The translations under genes were made by a program, and so were the position numbers. A stretch of 13,771 bases of DNA from positions 1-13,771 of the forward strand of contig JAILDS010000227.1 of the NCBI GenBank assembly GCA_024689165.1, written 5' to 3'. This DNA is from Clostridia bacterium (lineage in GTDB: Bacteria > Bacillota > Clostridia > Oscillospirales > Acutalibacteraceae). Positions 6,295 to 13,719 of the stretch are shown here, one piece after another. The notes beneath the pieces were generated by a model, which was not told the origin of the DNA, ran no database searches, and worked only from the letters and a program-made list of their open reading frames with translations. The stretch's first letter is position 1. Every line of letters begins with the position of its first letter.

Positions 6295-8114
6295 ATGGAT
6301 CACGATAAACTCCGAAAGCTTACGAACCGTGGCTGGAACACATGGTACACGCCTTCCATGACCTCGCACGTGCTTCTGCCGTACGGCTTCTGCATCGGTC
6401 TGTGCTTCAAAAGCCGGTCCGAGCCGAAGGTCATACGCTTCCTGAAGGTCGGCGACCGCGATCTGCGCCCCGCCGAGCGCAGCTGGGACGGGGCTTATAC
6501 GCGCCTGAGCTTTTCCGCGGGCAGTACGAAGATAACCGTTGAAAGTGCCGAAAAGGACGGCGAGCAGTTTCTGCTCGTGACGCCGGGTGAAGGTGAGGGG
6601 CCCGCCCCCGCGCTCGTTATAGAGGCGTCGCTGCTCTGGGGCAGGCCCGGGTCGGTCTTTCTCAAGGACGGCAGGCTCGGCGCGGAATTCGCCGACGGGA
6701 AGCGCGTCGATATCTACACTACCGGCAGAAAGGACGGCTTCGTACACGCTCTCGGGAGCTGTCCGTGCGTCAGCGTTACGCTTGACGGACCTGTCGCCGT
6801 TGCTACCGTTCCCGTTACCGTCGGGCATGCCCGCGGCGTTATGGACAGCGCGAGAGCGGCCGTGCTCGGTCAGGAGGCAGGCTACGGCGCCGACGCCGAG
6901 GTCTATCGGGCGATGCGCTCATGCCTCGCGTGGAACACCGTTTACGACCCGGAGCACGACCGGATCTGTACTCCCGTCAATCGGAACTGGAGCGAGGGCA
7001 ACGGCGGTTACGTTCTGTTTGAGTGGGATACGTTCTTTGCGGCCCTGATGTGCGGTATGGACAACAGAGAGCTTGCCCTGCTCAACGCGTTCGCGATAAC
7101 CGATGAAATGACCGATGACGGCTTCGTGCCGAACTTCGCCGTATCGAACGGCGGCAAGAGCCGGGACCGTTCGCAGCCGCCCGTAGGCGCGATGACGGTT
7201 TTGAGGCTGTGGGAGCGTTTCCGCGAAGATTGGTTCGTAAAAGAGATGTTTGCTCCGCTGTACCGCTGGAACACGTGGTTCCATGAGCGGCGCAGACTGC
7301 CCGGAGGCGCGATGTGCTGGGGCTCGGACGATTATATCTCGCAAAGCGGGATGAAAAACGAGACGACCGACGTGGGCAACCTTCAGGGCGCGAAATACGA
7401 ATCCGGGCTGGACAATTCCCCTATGTACGACGGCGCGGTTTTGACCCCGCGACGGGCCATATGCTTCTGGCGGACGTGGGTCTGACCGGCCTGTTCATCA
7501 ACGACTGCCGATGCCTTATAGAGCTGGCCCGGATAGCGGGGGCGACCGATAAGATACCCGTTCTGCGGGAAAGACTTGAAATGACCGAGGACGCGCTCGA
7601 GCTGCTTTGGGACCCCGAAGCCGGGATCTACGCCAACAGGGACGCCGTCACAGGCAAATCCAGCCGCAGGATCTCGCCGACGAACCTGTACAGCCTGTTT
7701 TCCGGGCGCGTTTCAAAAGAACGCAGGCGCAGCGTCTGCGAAAAATATCTTTGCGATCCCGCGGAACTTGGCGGGGAGTTCATGCTGCCGTCCATCTCGC
7801 GCTCTGACCCGGCTTTCCCGGAGCAGGACTACTGGCGGGGCCGCATCTGGGCGCCGATGAACTACCTTGTTTACGAAGCGCTGGGTTTCGCCGGACTGAC
7901 TGAGGAACAGGGGCTTCTTGCCGATTCCTCACGCCGCATTTTTCTTAAGGAATGGAAAGAACACGGGCACGTGCATGAAAACTACAGCGCCGTCGACGGT
8001 TCCGGCTGCGGCGTTGAAAACAGCAACTGCTTCTACCATTGGGGCGGCCTGCTGGGTTATATCGCCATCATACACGACGACGAAGCCCGCCGTCCCGGGT
8101 CTTGTGATATCTGA
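6295..8114 (+). pseudogene. GH63/MGH1-like glycosidase gene broken by a one-base frameshift
   Basis: Two open frames encode one protein. The first (ATG 6295) is in phase to about 7437; beyond that its frame gives nonsense and stops at 7483-7485. The second frame continues the protein from GFDPATGHM (7437 onward) to the stop at 8112. Restoring one G in the GCGCGG run at 7434-7438 gives 606 residues. No signal peptide is present, so the enzyme is cytoplasmic. Residues 1-200 are a beta-rich N-terminal domain and the rest an (alpha/alpha)6 barrel. Visible motifs are EWDTFF (243-248), ESGLDNSPMYD (369-379, Asp373 as likely acid), DYWRGRIWAPMNYLVYEAL (512-530), HENY (561-564, Glu562 as likely base) and HWGGLLGY (582-589). 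This fits the GH63/GH37 clan-like family acting on alpha-linked oligosaccharides. The break separates the two catalytic residues, so neither piece should be active. A TGA at 6286-6288 rules out a longer start. Real mutation or sequencing error cannot be told apart here. Confidence 0.82.
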
Positions 8115-8121
8115 TATTAAA

Positions 8122-8904
8122 CTATTCGTTCTGGAAAAGGATCCTTCTTGCGTTCTGCCCGAGTATTTTTTCTTTTTCGGCGTCTGAAAGCCTGCTTGTC
8201 GCGACCTTGCCGAGCACGTGCCTGCAGTCGTAAAAAGGTATATCGCTGCCGTAGCACAGCCGGTCCGCGCCGAGCTTTGCCGCGGCGTCTTCAATGGTTC
8301 CGTCGGGCGAAAGAGATATGGTCGTGTCCGCCCATACGTTTTCAAAACGCCTGACGGCGTTTACAGCCTCGCGCCTGACCTCTTTGATACGGACTGCTCC
8401 GTGACCGATTATGAATTTTGCGCAGCGGTATCTTTCCGCCAGCTTCGCTATGCAGACCGAATCCGCGGCTTCCCACGCGTGGAACAGCACCGGCAGAGAT
8501 CTTCCGTCGGCGAATTCCCAGAACGGGATGTACCCGGGATCGTCTATCGTCGTCCTGTGGAATGCGGCGTGGACCTTCAGCCCGAGGATGCCCGGATATT
8601 CAAAATATCGGGACAGGTCGACGTCCGTATCGTGCGGAGAGACCACAACGTAGCCGTACAGCCGCCCCGAATGCCGCTTCACGGCGTCGAGCATCAGCTC
8701 GTTGCCGAGCCTGCAGTCGGAGTGTATGGACGTGATCGAGGAGACGCACGCGCCGGATATCCCGAGCGCGTCCATCGTTTTGACCACGTCGTCCGGCGTC
8801 GTATCAAGCATCTGAAAATCCGAGGTCTGATGGATGTGCGCGTGTATATCGAAGATATCCACGCCCCGGAAGGGCTCGCCCGAAAGGACGTTGTCCCCGA
8901 TCAT
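8122..8904 (-). CDS. Amidohydrolase family 2 (TIM-barrel metal-dependent hydrolase)
   Basis: A 260-residue protein, the usual length for the amidohydrolase_2 group, without signal peptide. The metal site is complete: DIHAH (19-23, His21 and His23), Lys110 and His112 in LKVHAAFH, His142 in VLFHAW, His168 in IIGHG and Asp221 in YGSDIPF. Relatives hydrolyse lactones or decarboxylate small acids, and many are of unknown substrate. It is the last gene of a four-gene operon. Its ATG overlaps the stop of the upstream paralog by four bases (ATGA at 8904-8901), so the two are probably translated coupled and in similar amounts. It ends 7 bp from the convergent glycosidase gene with no clear terminator between. 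By context it may open a lactone or cleave an amide made from the product of the oxidoreductase and aminotransferase, but that is inference. Confidence 0.85.
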   Translation of the reverse strand: MIGDNVLSGEPFRGVDIFDIHAHIHQTSDFQMLDTTPDDVVKTMDALGISGACVSSITSIHSDCRLGNELMLDAVKRHSGRLYGYVVVSPHDTDVDLSRYFEYPGILGLKVHAAFHRTTIDDPGYIPFWEFADGRSLPVLFHAWEAADSVCIAKLAERYRCAKFIIGHGAVRIKEVRREAVNAVRRFENVWADTTISLSPDGTIEDAAAKLGADRLCYGSDIPFYDCRHVLGKVATSRLSDAEKEKILGQNARRILFQNE

Positions 8905-9662
8905 AGATACGCCTCCCCGAGAAGTTTTTTCAGGTTCCCGGAGGCAACGGCCTCTTTTTCGGCGCGGGACAGATCCGACAGCAGGAGCTGTGAAGCGGCG
9001 GCGGCAAGGGATGCCGTCGGCATCCCGGAGCCGAAAAGCAGACGTCCGGCGCCCTGATAACGGCAGAATTCCGCAAGTCCGTTATGCATGAAGAGATTGC
9101 TCGTCTCCATATACAGGTTATCACAGGAGTCCATTATCGGGACTATCTGACGCAGACAGCGGTAACCCGGGGAGCAGAGAACAAAGTTCGTTTCCGGATA
9201 GTCCCGGCAAAGGTCGTACAGAGCGTCCGCGTCCCGAAGCTCGGAGTACTCGACGAACACGGGCATACCGGCCTCGCCGAGCGCGTCGAAAAGCTCCGCG
9301 GCGGCGTAGCGCCTCAGAGAATGACCGTACTGCTTCGGGAAGATACGGACGGATACGACTCCGTTTTCGCGCATCATTTTTATCCACTCGCACGGCCTCG
9401 GATACAGCTCCCACAAAGGCGGCAGCACCGCCCATTGGAGCAGGAACCTGTCCGACCCTCCGGTCTCGCGTGCGAGCAGCGAGTTGCCGAGCATTATATC
9501 CGAAAACTGAGCGACTGCGTGATATACCACCGCTTTTTTTACGTTGAAGGCGTCCATGAGCGCGATGATATCCTCCGTGCCGGACGGTTCTCCGTCCTGC
9601 CGTGAGGGGGCGTTCCCGAGACGCGCGTTCGCGTCGAAAAGCATTAAAGGCCTGTCGTCCAT
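8901..9662 (-). CDS. Amidohydrolase-like protein lacking all metal ligands
   Basis: A 253-residue protein that aligns end to end with the product of the next gene, sharing landmarks such as FDANARL for FDIHAHI, LGNSLL for LGNELM, LFGSGMP for CYGSDIP and LSRAEKEAV for LSDAEKEKI. Every ligand position is changed: His21 to Asn12, His23 to Arg14, His142 to Glu138, His168 to Ser164, Asp221 to Gly213. The fold should be a TIM barrel, but metal catalysis of the usual kind is not expected. The frame is intact, with good codon use and a 4-base overlap with the catalytic paralog, so it looks kept by selection and not decayed. A role as partner or regulator of the paralog, or as a binding protein, is inferred. 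It starts three bases after the aminotransferase stop. Its Shine-Dalgarno is weak (AGGT about 14 bases upstream), which suggests coupling to that gene. Confidence 0.8.
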   Translation of the reverse strand: MDDRPLMLFDANARLGNAPSRQDGEPSGTEDIIALMDAFNVKKAVVYHAVAQFSDIMLGNSLLARETGGSDRFLLQWAVLPPLWELYPRPCEWIKMMRENGVVSVRIFPKQYGHSLRRYAAAELFDALGEAGMPVFVEYSELRDADALYDLCRDYPETNFVLCSPGYRCLRQIVPIMDSCDNLYMETSNLFMHNGLAEFCRYQGAGRLLFGSGMPTASLAAAASQLLLSDLSRAEKEAVASGNLKKLLGEAYL

Positions 9663-9665
9663 TTT

Positions 9666-10997
9666 TTATTTTACCTGACCGTACCACTGACCCGTTATGT
9701 TAACCGCGTCGGGGGAGTCCGCTGCGAGCAGCTCACTGTGATTTGCGATTACCTTCCTGAAAGCGTCGGCGTAGAGCGTTATCTGCTCCGGCATCAGCTT
9801 CCTGAAATACGGGGTGTCTATAACTATGATGTTTTCGGAGGGTTTCAGAGCTTTGTCAAGCTCTCTGACGTCGCGTTCGGAGAATGCGATCCTCGACGGC
9901 CTGCCGAGCCCCAGGTGGTCGTAGGTGTTGAACATCGGATGAAGGTGGAGAGGGAAATTGCCTCCGAGGGTGTTGAACGGGAAGTTCGTTTCGGCTGTGA
10001 GCGCTTTGATAAAAGTCCCCACGCTCAGCCCCCCGAGCTCCTCCGGGCGGTAGATGACGCAGGGGGTATACCAGCCCGCCATATCTGAACCGTCTTTTTC
10101 GTCCACTCTGTGGGTCCTGATGCCCGGAAGCCCTTCAAGCCGATCGAAGAAATAATTGTTCGCCCGCCTGACCTCGGCGATACGCTCGTCATAGTATCTG
10201 AGCTGTACGCGACCGATGGCGGTGCAGAGCTGATTTGCCCTGCCCTTGAGCCCGCTCAGGGGCAGATGGACGTAAGACAGAAGCTCCTGTGACGAGATGT
10301 TTTCGGGTTTGTTCCTCTCATAATGGAGGAACGCCAGCGCTCTTTCATAATACAGCCTGTCGTCGGTCACAAGTATGCCGAGCTCTCCGCATGCCAGGCT
10401 TTTGCCGCTCATGAGGCTCATCGCGGCGACGTCGCCGAAGGTGCCGAGCTTCCTGCCCCTGTAATGCCCTCCCTGCGCGTGCGAGACGTCCTCGATGACC
10501 TTCAGATCGTGCTTGCGCGCAAACGTCATGATCCTGTCCATATCGCAGGGGTAGGCTTTGTAGTGCACGACCATAATCGCCTTTGTCCGCGGGCCGGTCA
10601 GCCTTTCGAGATCGTCGGGGGCTATGCACAGCGTGTCCGGGTCGACGTTCGCGAACACCACTGAAACGCCGAGAAGCTGCGCCGAAAGACAGCTCGCCCA
10701 ATAGGTCTTCGTCGGACAGATCAGCTCGTCGCCGGCTTTGAGTCCCAGAGCGAACATCGCCGTCAGCAGGCTCAGGGTGCCGTTGCAGCATGCGACCGCG
10801 TATTTACGCTCCTGCCATTCGGCGAACTCCTTCTCAAATTCGATCGTGACGTTGTTGCCGCTCATCTCGTTTTTCCGGAAAACGTCAAGCAGCGCCGTCT
10901 CGTCCTCTTCGGTAAAAATCGGCCAGCGGAACAGCTCGTCCGGCTGTTTGGTGTGATCAAGGGTCTTTTCTCCTCCGAACAATGCGAGTTTGCTCAT
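9666..10997 (-). CDS. DegT/DnrJ/EryC1/StrS-family PLP aminotransferase
   Basis: A 443-residue cytoplasmic enzyme. It starts with SKLALFGGEKT, typical of the sugar and aminocyclitol aminotransferase family. NGTLSLL (72-78) is the cofactor phosphate loop, IEDVSHAQGG (168-177) carries Asp170 against the pyridine ring, and SLMSGKSLACGELG (194-207) has Lys199 as the PLP Schiff-base lysine. The family transfers an amino group, usually from glutamate or glutamine, to a keto sugar or keto cyclitol. The gene upstream encodes a Gfo/Idh oxidoreductase that could supply the ketone. Known pairs of this kind are WlbA/WlbC (3-amino sugar nucleotides), NtdC/NtdA (kanosamine) and the scyllo-inosose aminotransferases. 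Which substrate applies here is not visible. About 50 C-terminal residues extend beyond the usual ending. AAGGAG lies five bases before the ATG. The gap to the upstream gene is 21 bases. Confidence 0.9.
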   Translation of the reverse strand: MSKLALFGGEKTLDHTKQPDELFRWPIFTEEDETALLDVFRKNEMSGNNVTIEFEKEFAEWQERKYAVACCNGTLSLLTAMFALGLKAGDELICPTKTYWASCLSAQLLGVSVVFANVDPDTLCIAPDDLERLTGPRTKAIMVVHYKAYPCDMDRIMTFARKHDLKVIEDVSHAQGGHYRGRKLGTFGDVAAMSLMSGKSLACGELGILVTDDRLYYERALAFLHYERNKPENISSQELLSYVHLPLSGLKGRANQLCTAIGRVQLRYYDERIAEVRRANNYFFDRLEGLPGIRTHRVDEKDGSDMAGWYTPCVIYRPEELGGLSVGTFIKALTAETNFPFNTLGGNFPLHLHPMFNTYDHLGLGRPSRIAFSERDVRELDKALKPSENIIVIDTPYFRKLMPEQITLYADAFRKVIANHSELLAADSPDAVNITGQWYGQVK

Positions 10998-11018
10998 GGT
11001 CTCTCCTTCCGGATGCCG

Positions 11019-12050
11019 TCAGACAGTTCTGAAATAACGAGGAACGACAGACTCACCCGTGTCGGCTGAACGGTAAACGGCGTCTATCAGACAAGCGGAA
11101 TTGCACCCGTCGGCAAGAGTGGAGATCGGCGGTGTGCCGTGCTCGATATGGTCCGCGAAGTTTCGCAGGACCTCTCTGTGCGCCTCCTGCGGTACCGCCG
11201 CGGGGTCGTTGAAGGACAGATAATCCGACGGCTTCGCATGCCATTTTCCGTCCCGCACTGTGTCGCGGAGGGTGATCTTGTCCTCGGTCAGTACGGCGCT
11301 GCCTTCGGTCCCGCAGATCTCAAGCCGTCTCGGCGAACCCGGGTACGTACAGCTTGATGCGCTGACGACCGCGTACACCCCGTTTCTGAATTCTATAATA
11401 GCGGCGGCTGTGTCCTCGGATTCCATCTGCCGCGCAGCGGTCTTTCGGAAAGCCGATACCATGACCGGCTGCCCGAAGAAGTATATCAGCAGGTCTATCC
11501 CGTGAAGCCCCTGGTTCATAAGCGTACCGCCGTCGAGCTTTGCGCTCCCGCGCCAGGAAGCCATGTCGTAATAGCTCTGCGGCCGGTAATAATTCATATT
11601 GAGCGTTGCGAGCGTTATTTTTCCGAACGTACCGCGGGAGATATCCTTTTTCAGTTTTTTTACGTCGCAGAAGAGCCGGAGCTGACTGACGGAGGCAACT
11701 TTGATATCGTATTCTCTCTCGGCACGCAGCAGCGTTTCCGCCTGTTCCGGAGTGACGACCGCAGGCTTTTCGACAAGTACGTTTTTGCCCTTTTTCATAG
11801 CGGCGACCGCATGTTCCGCGTGGAGCCCGCTCGGAGTGCAGATTATCACTGCGTCGACCGCGGGATCGTCCAGAAGCCTGTCGTATGAGCTGTATTGCGG
11901 AATACCGTACGCGAGCGAAAACTCACGCGCGCTTTCTTCGTCTACGCTGAAAAAACCGACTGCGTTCGCACTGCCTTTAAGCCCCGACAGAGCCTTTGCG
12001 TGAAGCGCCGCGGACATTCCGCTGCCGAGTATCGCGAAATTAACGCTCAT
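11019..12050 (-). CDS. Gfo/Idh/MocA-family NAD(P)-dependent oxidoreductase
   Basis: A 343-residue protein of standard length for the family. The N-terminal Rossmann domain has the GSGMSA loop (9-14) in place of the usual GxGxxG, then AVIICTPSGLHAEHA (67-81) and the conserved EKP (94-96). The C-terminal domain has GGTLMNQGLHGIDLLIYFFG (174-193), with His183 and Asp186 in the substrate site. Members oxidise a hydroxyl of a sugar, sugar nucleotide or cyclitol with NAD(P), or reduce the ketone. As first gene of the operon it has a clear promoter at 12110-12138 and a leader of about 53 bases with a perfect inverted repeat at 12065-12087. The Shine-Dalgarno is weak (GAGAA), so the leader structure may matter for expression. 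Together with the following aminotransferase it suggests oxidation then transamination at one carbon. Confidence 0.9.
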   Translation of the reverse strand: MSVNFAILGSGMSAALHAKALSGLKGSANAVGFFSVDEESAREFSLAYGIPQYSSYDRLLDDPAVDAVIICTPSGLHAEHAVAAMKKGKNVLVEKPAVVTPEQAETLLRAEREYDIKVASVSQLRLFCDVKKLKKDISRGTFGKITLATLNMNYYRPQSYYDMASWRGSAKLDGGTLMNQGLHGIDLLIYFFGQPVMVSAFRKTAARQMESEDTAAAIIEFRNGVYAVVSASSCTYPGSPRRLEICGTEGSAVLTEDKITLRDTVRDGKWHAKPSDYLSFNDPAAVPQEAHREVLRNFADHIEHGTPPISTLADGCNSACLIDAVYRSADTGESVVPRYFRTV

Positions 12051-12064
12051 TTGTTTCTCAGAAT

Positions 12065-12087
12065 ACGGTTTTTGCCGGAAAAACCGT
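12065..12087. promoter_or_regulatory. Perfect 9-bp inverted repeat in the operon leader, possible operator
   Basis: ACGGTTTTT (12065-12073) and AAAAACCGT (12079-12087) flank the 5-base centre GCCGG. It lies between the expected transcription start (about 12103) and ATG 12050, 14 bases before the start codon. The symmetry fits an operator for a dimeric repressor. In RNA it would be a hairpin of moderate strength close to the weak ribosome binding site. No T-run follows on the minus strand, so a terminator is unlikely. Confidence 0.5.
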
Positions 12088-12109
12088 CCTCTCCGCTCGT
12101 TGTAATGTC

Positions 12110-12138
12110 ATTTTATCAAATCCCTGCAATGCTGTCAA
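12110..12138 (-). promoter_or_regulatory. Sigma-A-type promoter of the four-gene operon
   Basis: On the minus strand TTGACA (12138-12133), a 17-base spacer and TAAAAT (12115-12110) give a near-consensus promoter. It is placed between the end of the DUF2130 gene and the oxidoreductase gene, so the operon is its own transcription unit. It does not share the 14-base element found at the two promoters near 4250 and 4400. Confidence 0.8.
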
Positions 12139-12220
12139 TCCAGCGAAGAGCGCGCCCGTCCCTTGCAAAACCGTTCTTTTTTCTTATTATGCGCCTAATA
12201 TCAGCGACGCATATAAACGT

Positions 12221-13444
12221 TTATTCTTCCGAGCTTATTTCCTCAAACATTTCGCGGACCGAGGGCGCGTTTTTCGTGAGCTTTTTTATGCTCAGGTCTT
12301 CGGCTTTGTTGTTGGCGAGTCTGAGTTGGTTTTCCGAAGAAAGCAGCGCGTCCTTCGTCTTCTGTAAGTGGTCTATGGTTTTGTCTATCTCTTCGATCGC
12401 AGTCCGGAATTTTCTGCTCGCAATGTCATAATTGCGCGAGAAAGCCTCTTTGAAAGACATCATTTCGCTTTCAAAATTCCGCAGATCGAGCTGCTGGCTC
12501 CTGACGAGCTGAAGCTCCCTCTGATAGCGCAGCGAATTCAGCGCCGCGTTCCGAAGAAGTGAGATGATCGGAATAAAAAACTGCGGACGGATCACAAACA
12601 TTTTGGGATATCGGTAAGAGACGTCGACGATCCCGTTGTTGTAAAACTCGTTGTCGTTTTCGAGAAGAGATACCAGCACCGCGTATTCACACTTTTTCTC
12701 ATTACGGTCCTTGTCCAGCTCTTTGAAGAAATCCTCGTTTTTGTGCTTCGTGGCAGTCGTATCCATTTCGTTTTTCATTTCGAACATGATGGAAATGAAC
12801 TCCGTGCCATCCGACGACTCTCTGTAAATGAAATCGCCCTTGCTGCCGGTTTTCGCGTCGTTGTCTTTTTCAAAATACGCGTTCGGAAAAGCCGTCGTGC
12901 GGATCTGGTTGAACTGCGTCATGCAATGCTGCTCCAGACTTTCGCCGACCATCTTGGTGGATTGCCTTGCCTTGAAATCCTTTAACCGTTCGATCTCCTC
13001 TTCGCGCAGTCTTATTTCCCCTTTGTATTGTTCGATCAGAGAATTCTCACGAAGTTCGTTCTCTTTCTTCTGCAGTTCGAGATCGCCGCGGAGCTTTGAG
13101 ATCTCAGCCCCCTGTTCGGAAAGATGCTTGTCCGTTTCCCGCACCGCTTCGGAAACGGCAAGTTTTTTTTCGGCTTCGGTCTTATCCAGCTGAGCTTTCA
13201 GCCGCTCGATCTCCTGCTTTTTCTCGGCGAGCTCGCCGTCTTTTTTCGCGAGCTCCGCGCTGCGGAGCTTTTCCTGTTCCATCCTGTCTATTTTCAGCGC
13301 GTCGTCTTTTTCACGTTCCATGGCGCGTTTGCGCCGCTCAAGCTCTTCGTCGAATTCATGATCCCGTACCTGCTGCACGATCTGTGCGTACCCGGATCCG
13401 TCGATCTTGAAAACCTGTCCGCATTTCGGGCAAATAATGTCCAT
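12221..13444 (-). CDS. DUF2130 protein with PD-(D/E)XK-like core between coiled coils
   Basis: A 407-residue protein matching the DUF2130 family. The start MDIICPKCGQVFKID has one CxxC pair (Cys5, Cys8), half of a zinc ribbon. Residues about 30-160 are a long charged coiled coil rich in E, K, R and L. The core at 165-290 starts KMVGESLEQHC (Glu168) and has GSKGDFIYRE (Asp204) and ISIMFEMKNE (Glu222, Lys224). The D-x17-ExK spacing fits the active site of the PD-(D/E)XK nuclease fold. A second coiled coil follows (about 300-385). The molecular role of the family is not established; nucleic-acid cleavage is inferred from the fold signature. AAGGAG lies eight bases before ATG 13444 and a TATAAT box is at 13524-13519. 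It is divergent from the insertion sequence on its upstream side and has no clear terminator downstream. Unlinked in function to the sugar operon as far as I can see. Confidence 0.88.
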   Translation of the reverse strand: MDIICPKCGQVFKIDGSGYAQIVQQVRDHEFDEELERRKRAMEREKDDALKIDRMEQEKLRSAELAKKDGELAEKKQEIERLKAQLDKTEAEKKLAVSEAVRETDKHLSEQGAEISKLRGDLELQKKENELRENSLIEQYKGEIRLREEEIERLKDFKARQSTKMVGESLEQHCMTQFNQIRTTAFPNAYFEKDNDAKTGSKGDFIYRESSDGTEFISIMFEMKNEMDTTATKHKNEDFFKELDKDRNEKKCEYAVLVSLLENDNEFYNNGIVDVSYRYPKMFVIRPQFFIPIISLLRNAALNSLRYQRELQLVRSQQLDLRNFESEMMSFKEAFSRNYDIASRKFRTAIEEIDKTIDHLQKTKDALLSSENQLRLANNKAEDLSIKKLTKNAPSVREMFEEISSEE

Positions 13445-13518
13445 TTCCGTATCTCCTTATACTTTACTGAAGAACAGATACAGTTGTCTCTCTGCATCTG
13501 TCGCGTTTGACTCTGTTG

Positions 13519-13547
13519 ATTATATAATACTACTGACAGCAAAAGAA
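13519..13547 (-). promoter_or_regulatory. Probable promoter of the DUF2130 gene
   Basis: TATAAT on the minus strand (13524-13519) lies about 75 bases before the start codon. At a spacing of 17 bases the -35 is a poor TTCTTT. An A/T-tract region (13541-13561) directly upstream could act as an UP element and help the weak -35. The -10 call is good; the -35 is uncertain. Confidence 0.45.
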
Positions 13548-13653
13548 AAAAACACTTTTTTGATATTATTTCAGCAGCGTTTTTGAAGGCACGGATAAGC
13601 GTTTGTAGGTTTACAATAGAAGTGTTACAACGGAGGTGATTAAAAAAAAGAGT

Positions 13654-13719
13654 GACGAACAGGGACTCCGTGTGTTACAGTAAAGTTGCGAAACAAAAGC
13701 AACAGGGAGGCTGTTCGTC
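13654..13719 (+). promoter_or_regulatory. Leader hairpin that can pair with the transposase ribosome binding site
   Basis: GACGAACAG (13654-13662) is fully complementary to CTGTTCGTC (13711-13719), the nine bases directly before ATG 13720. Inside this stem CTCC (13666-13669) can pair with GGAG (13706-13709), which is the Shine-Dalgarno of the transposase gene. A smaller hairpin, GTTGC (13685-13689) with GCAAC (13699-13703), lies in the loop. Such structures limit transposase translation in several insertion sequences; that role is inferred here. Confidence 0.55.

Noticed and set aside
7434..7445. Programmed -1 frameshifting to make the full glycosidase
   Set aside because: The bases GCGGTTTTGA do not form a standard slippery heptamer and no clear downstream stimulator hairpin is evident. 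A missing base by mutation or sequencing error is simpler.
8218..9057. A 279-codon plus-strand frame across the two amidohydrolase genes
   Set aside because: It lies opposite two overlapping genes with clear family motifs. Its product is Arg/Pro rich and matches nothing.
12181..12220. Hairpin after the DUF2130 gene (TATGCG with CGCATA) as terminator
   Set aside because: The stem has only six pairs with a loop of about 14 bases and is followed on the minus strand by an A-rich run, not U's.
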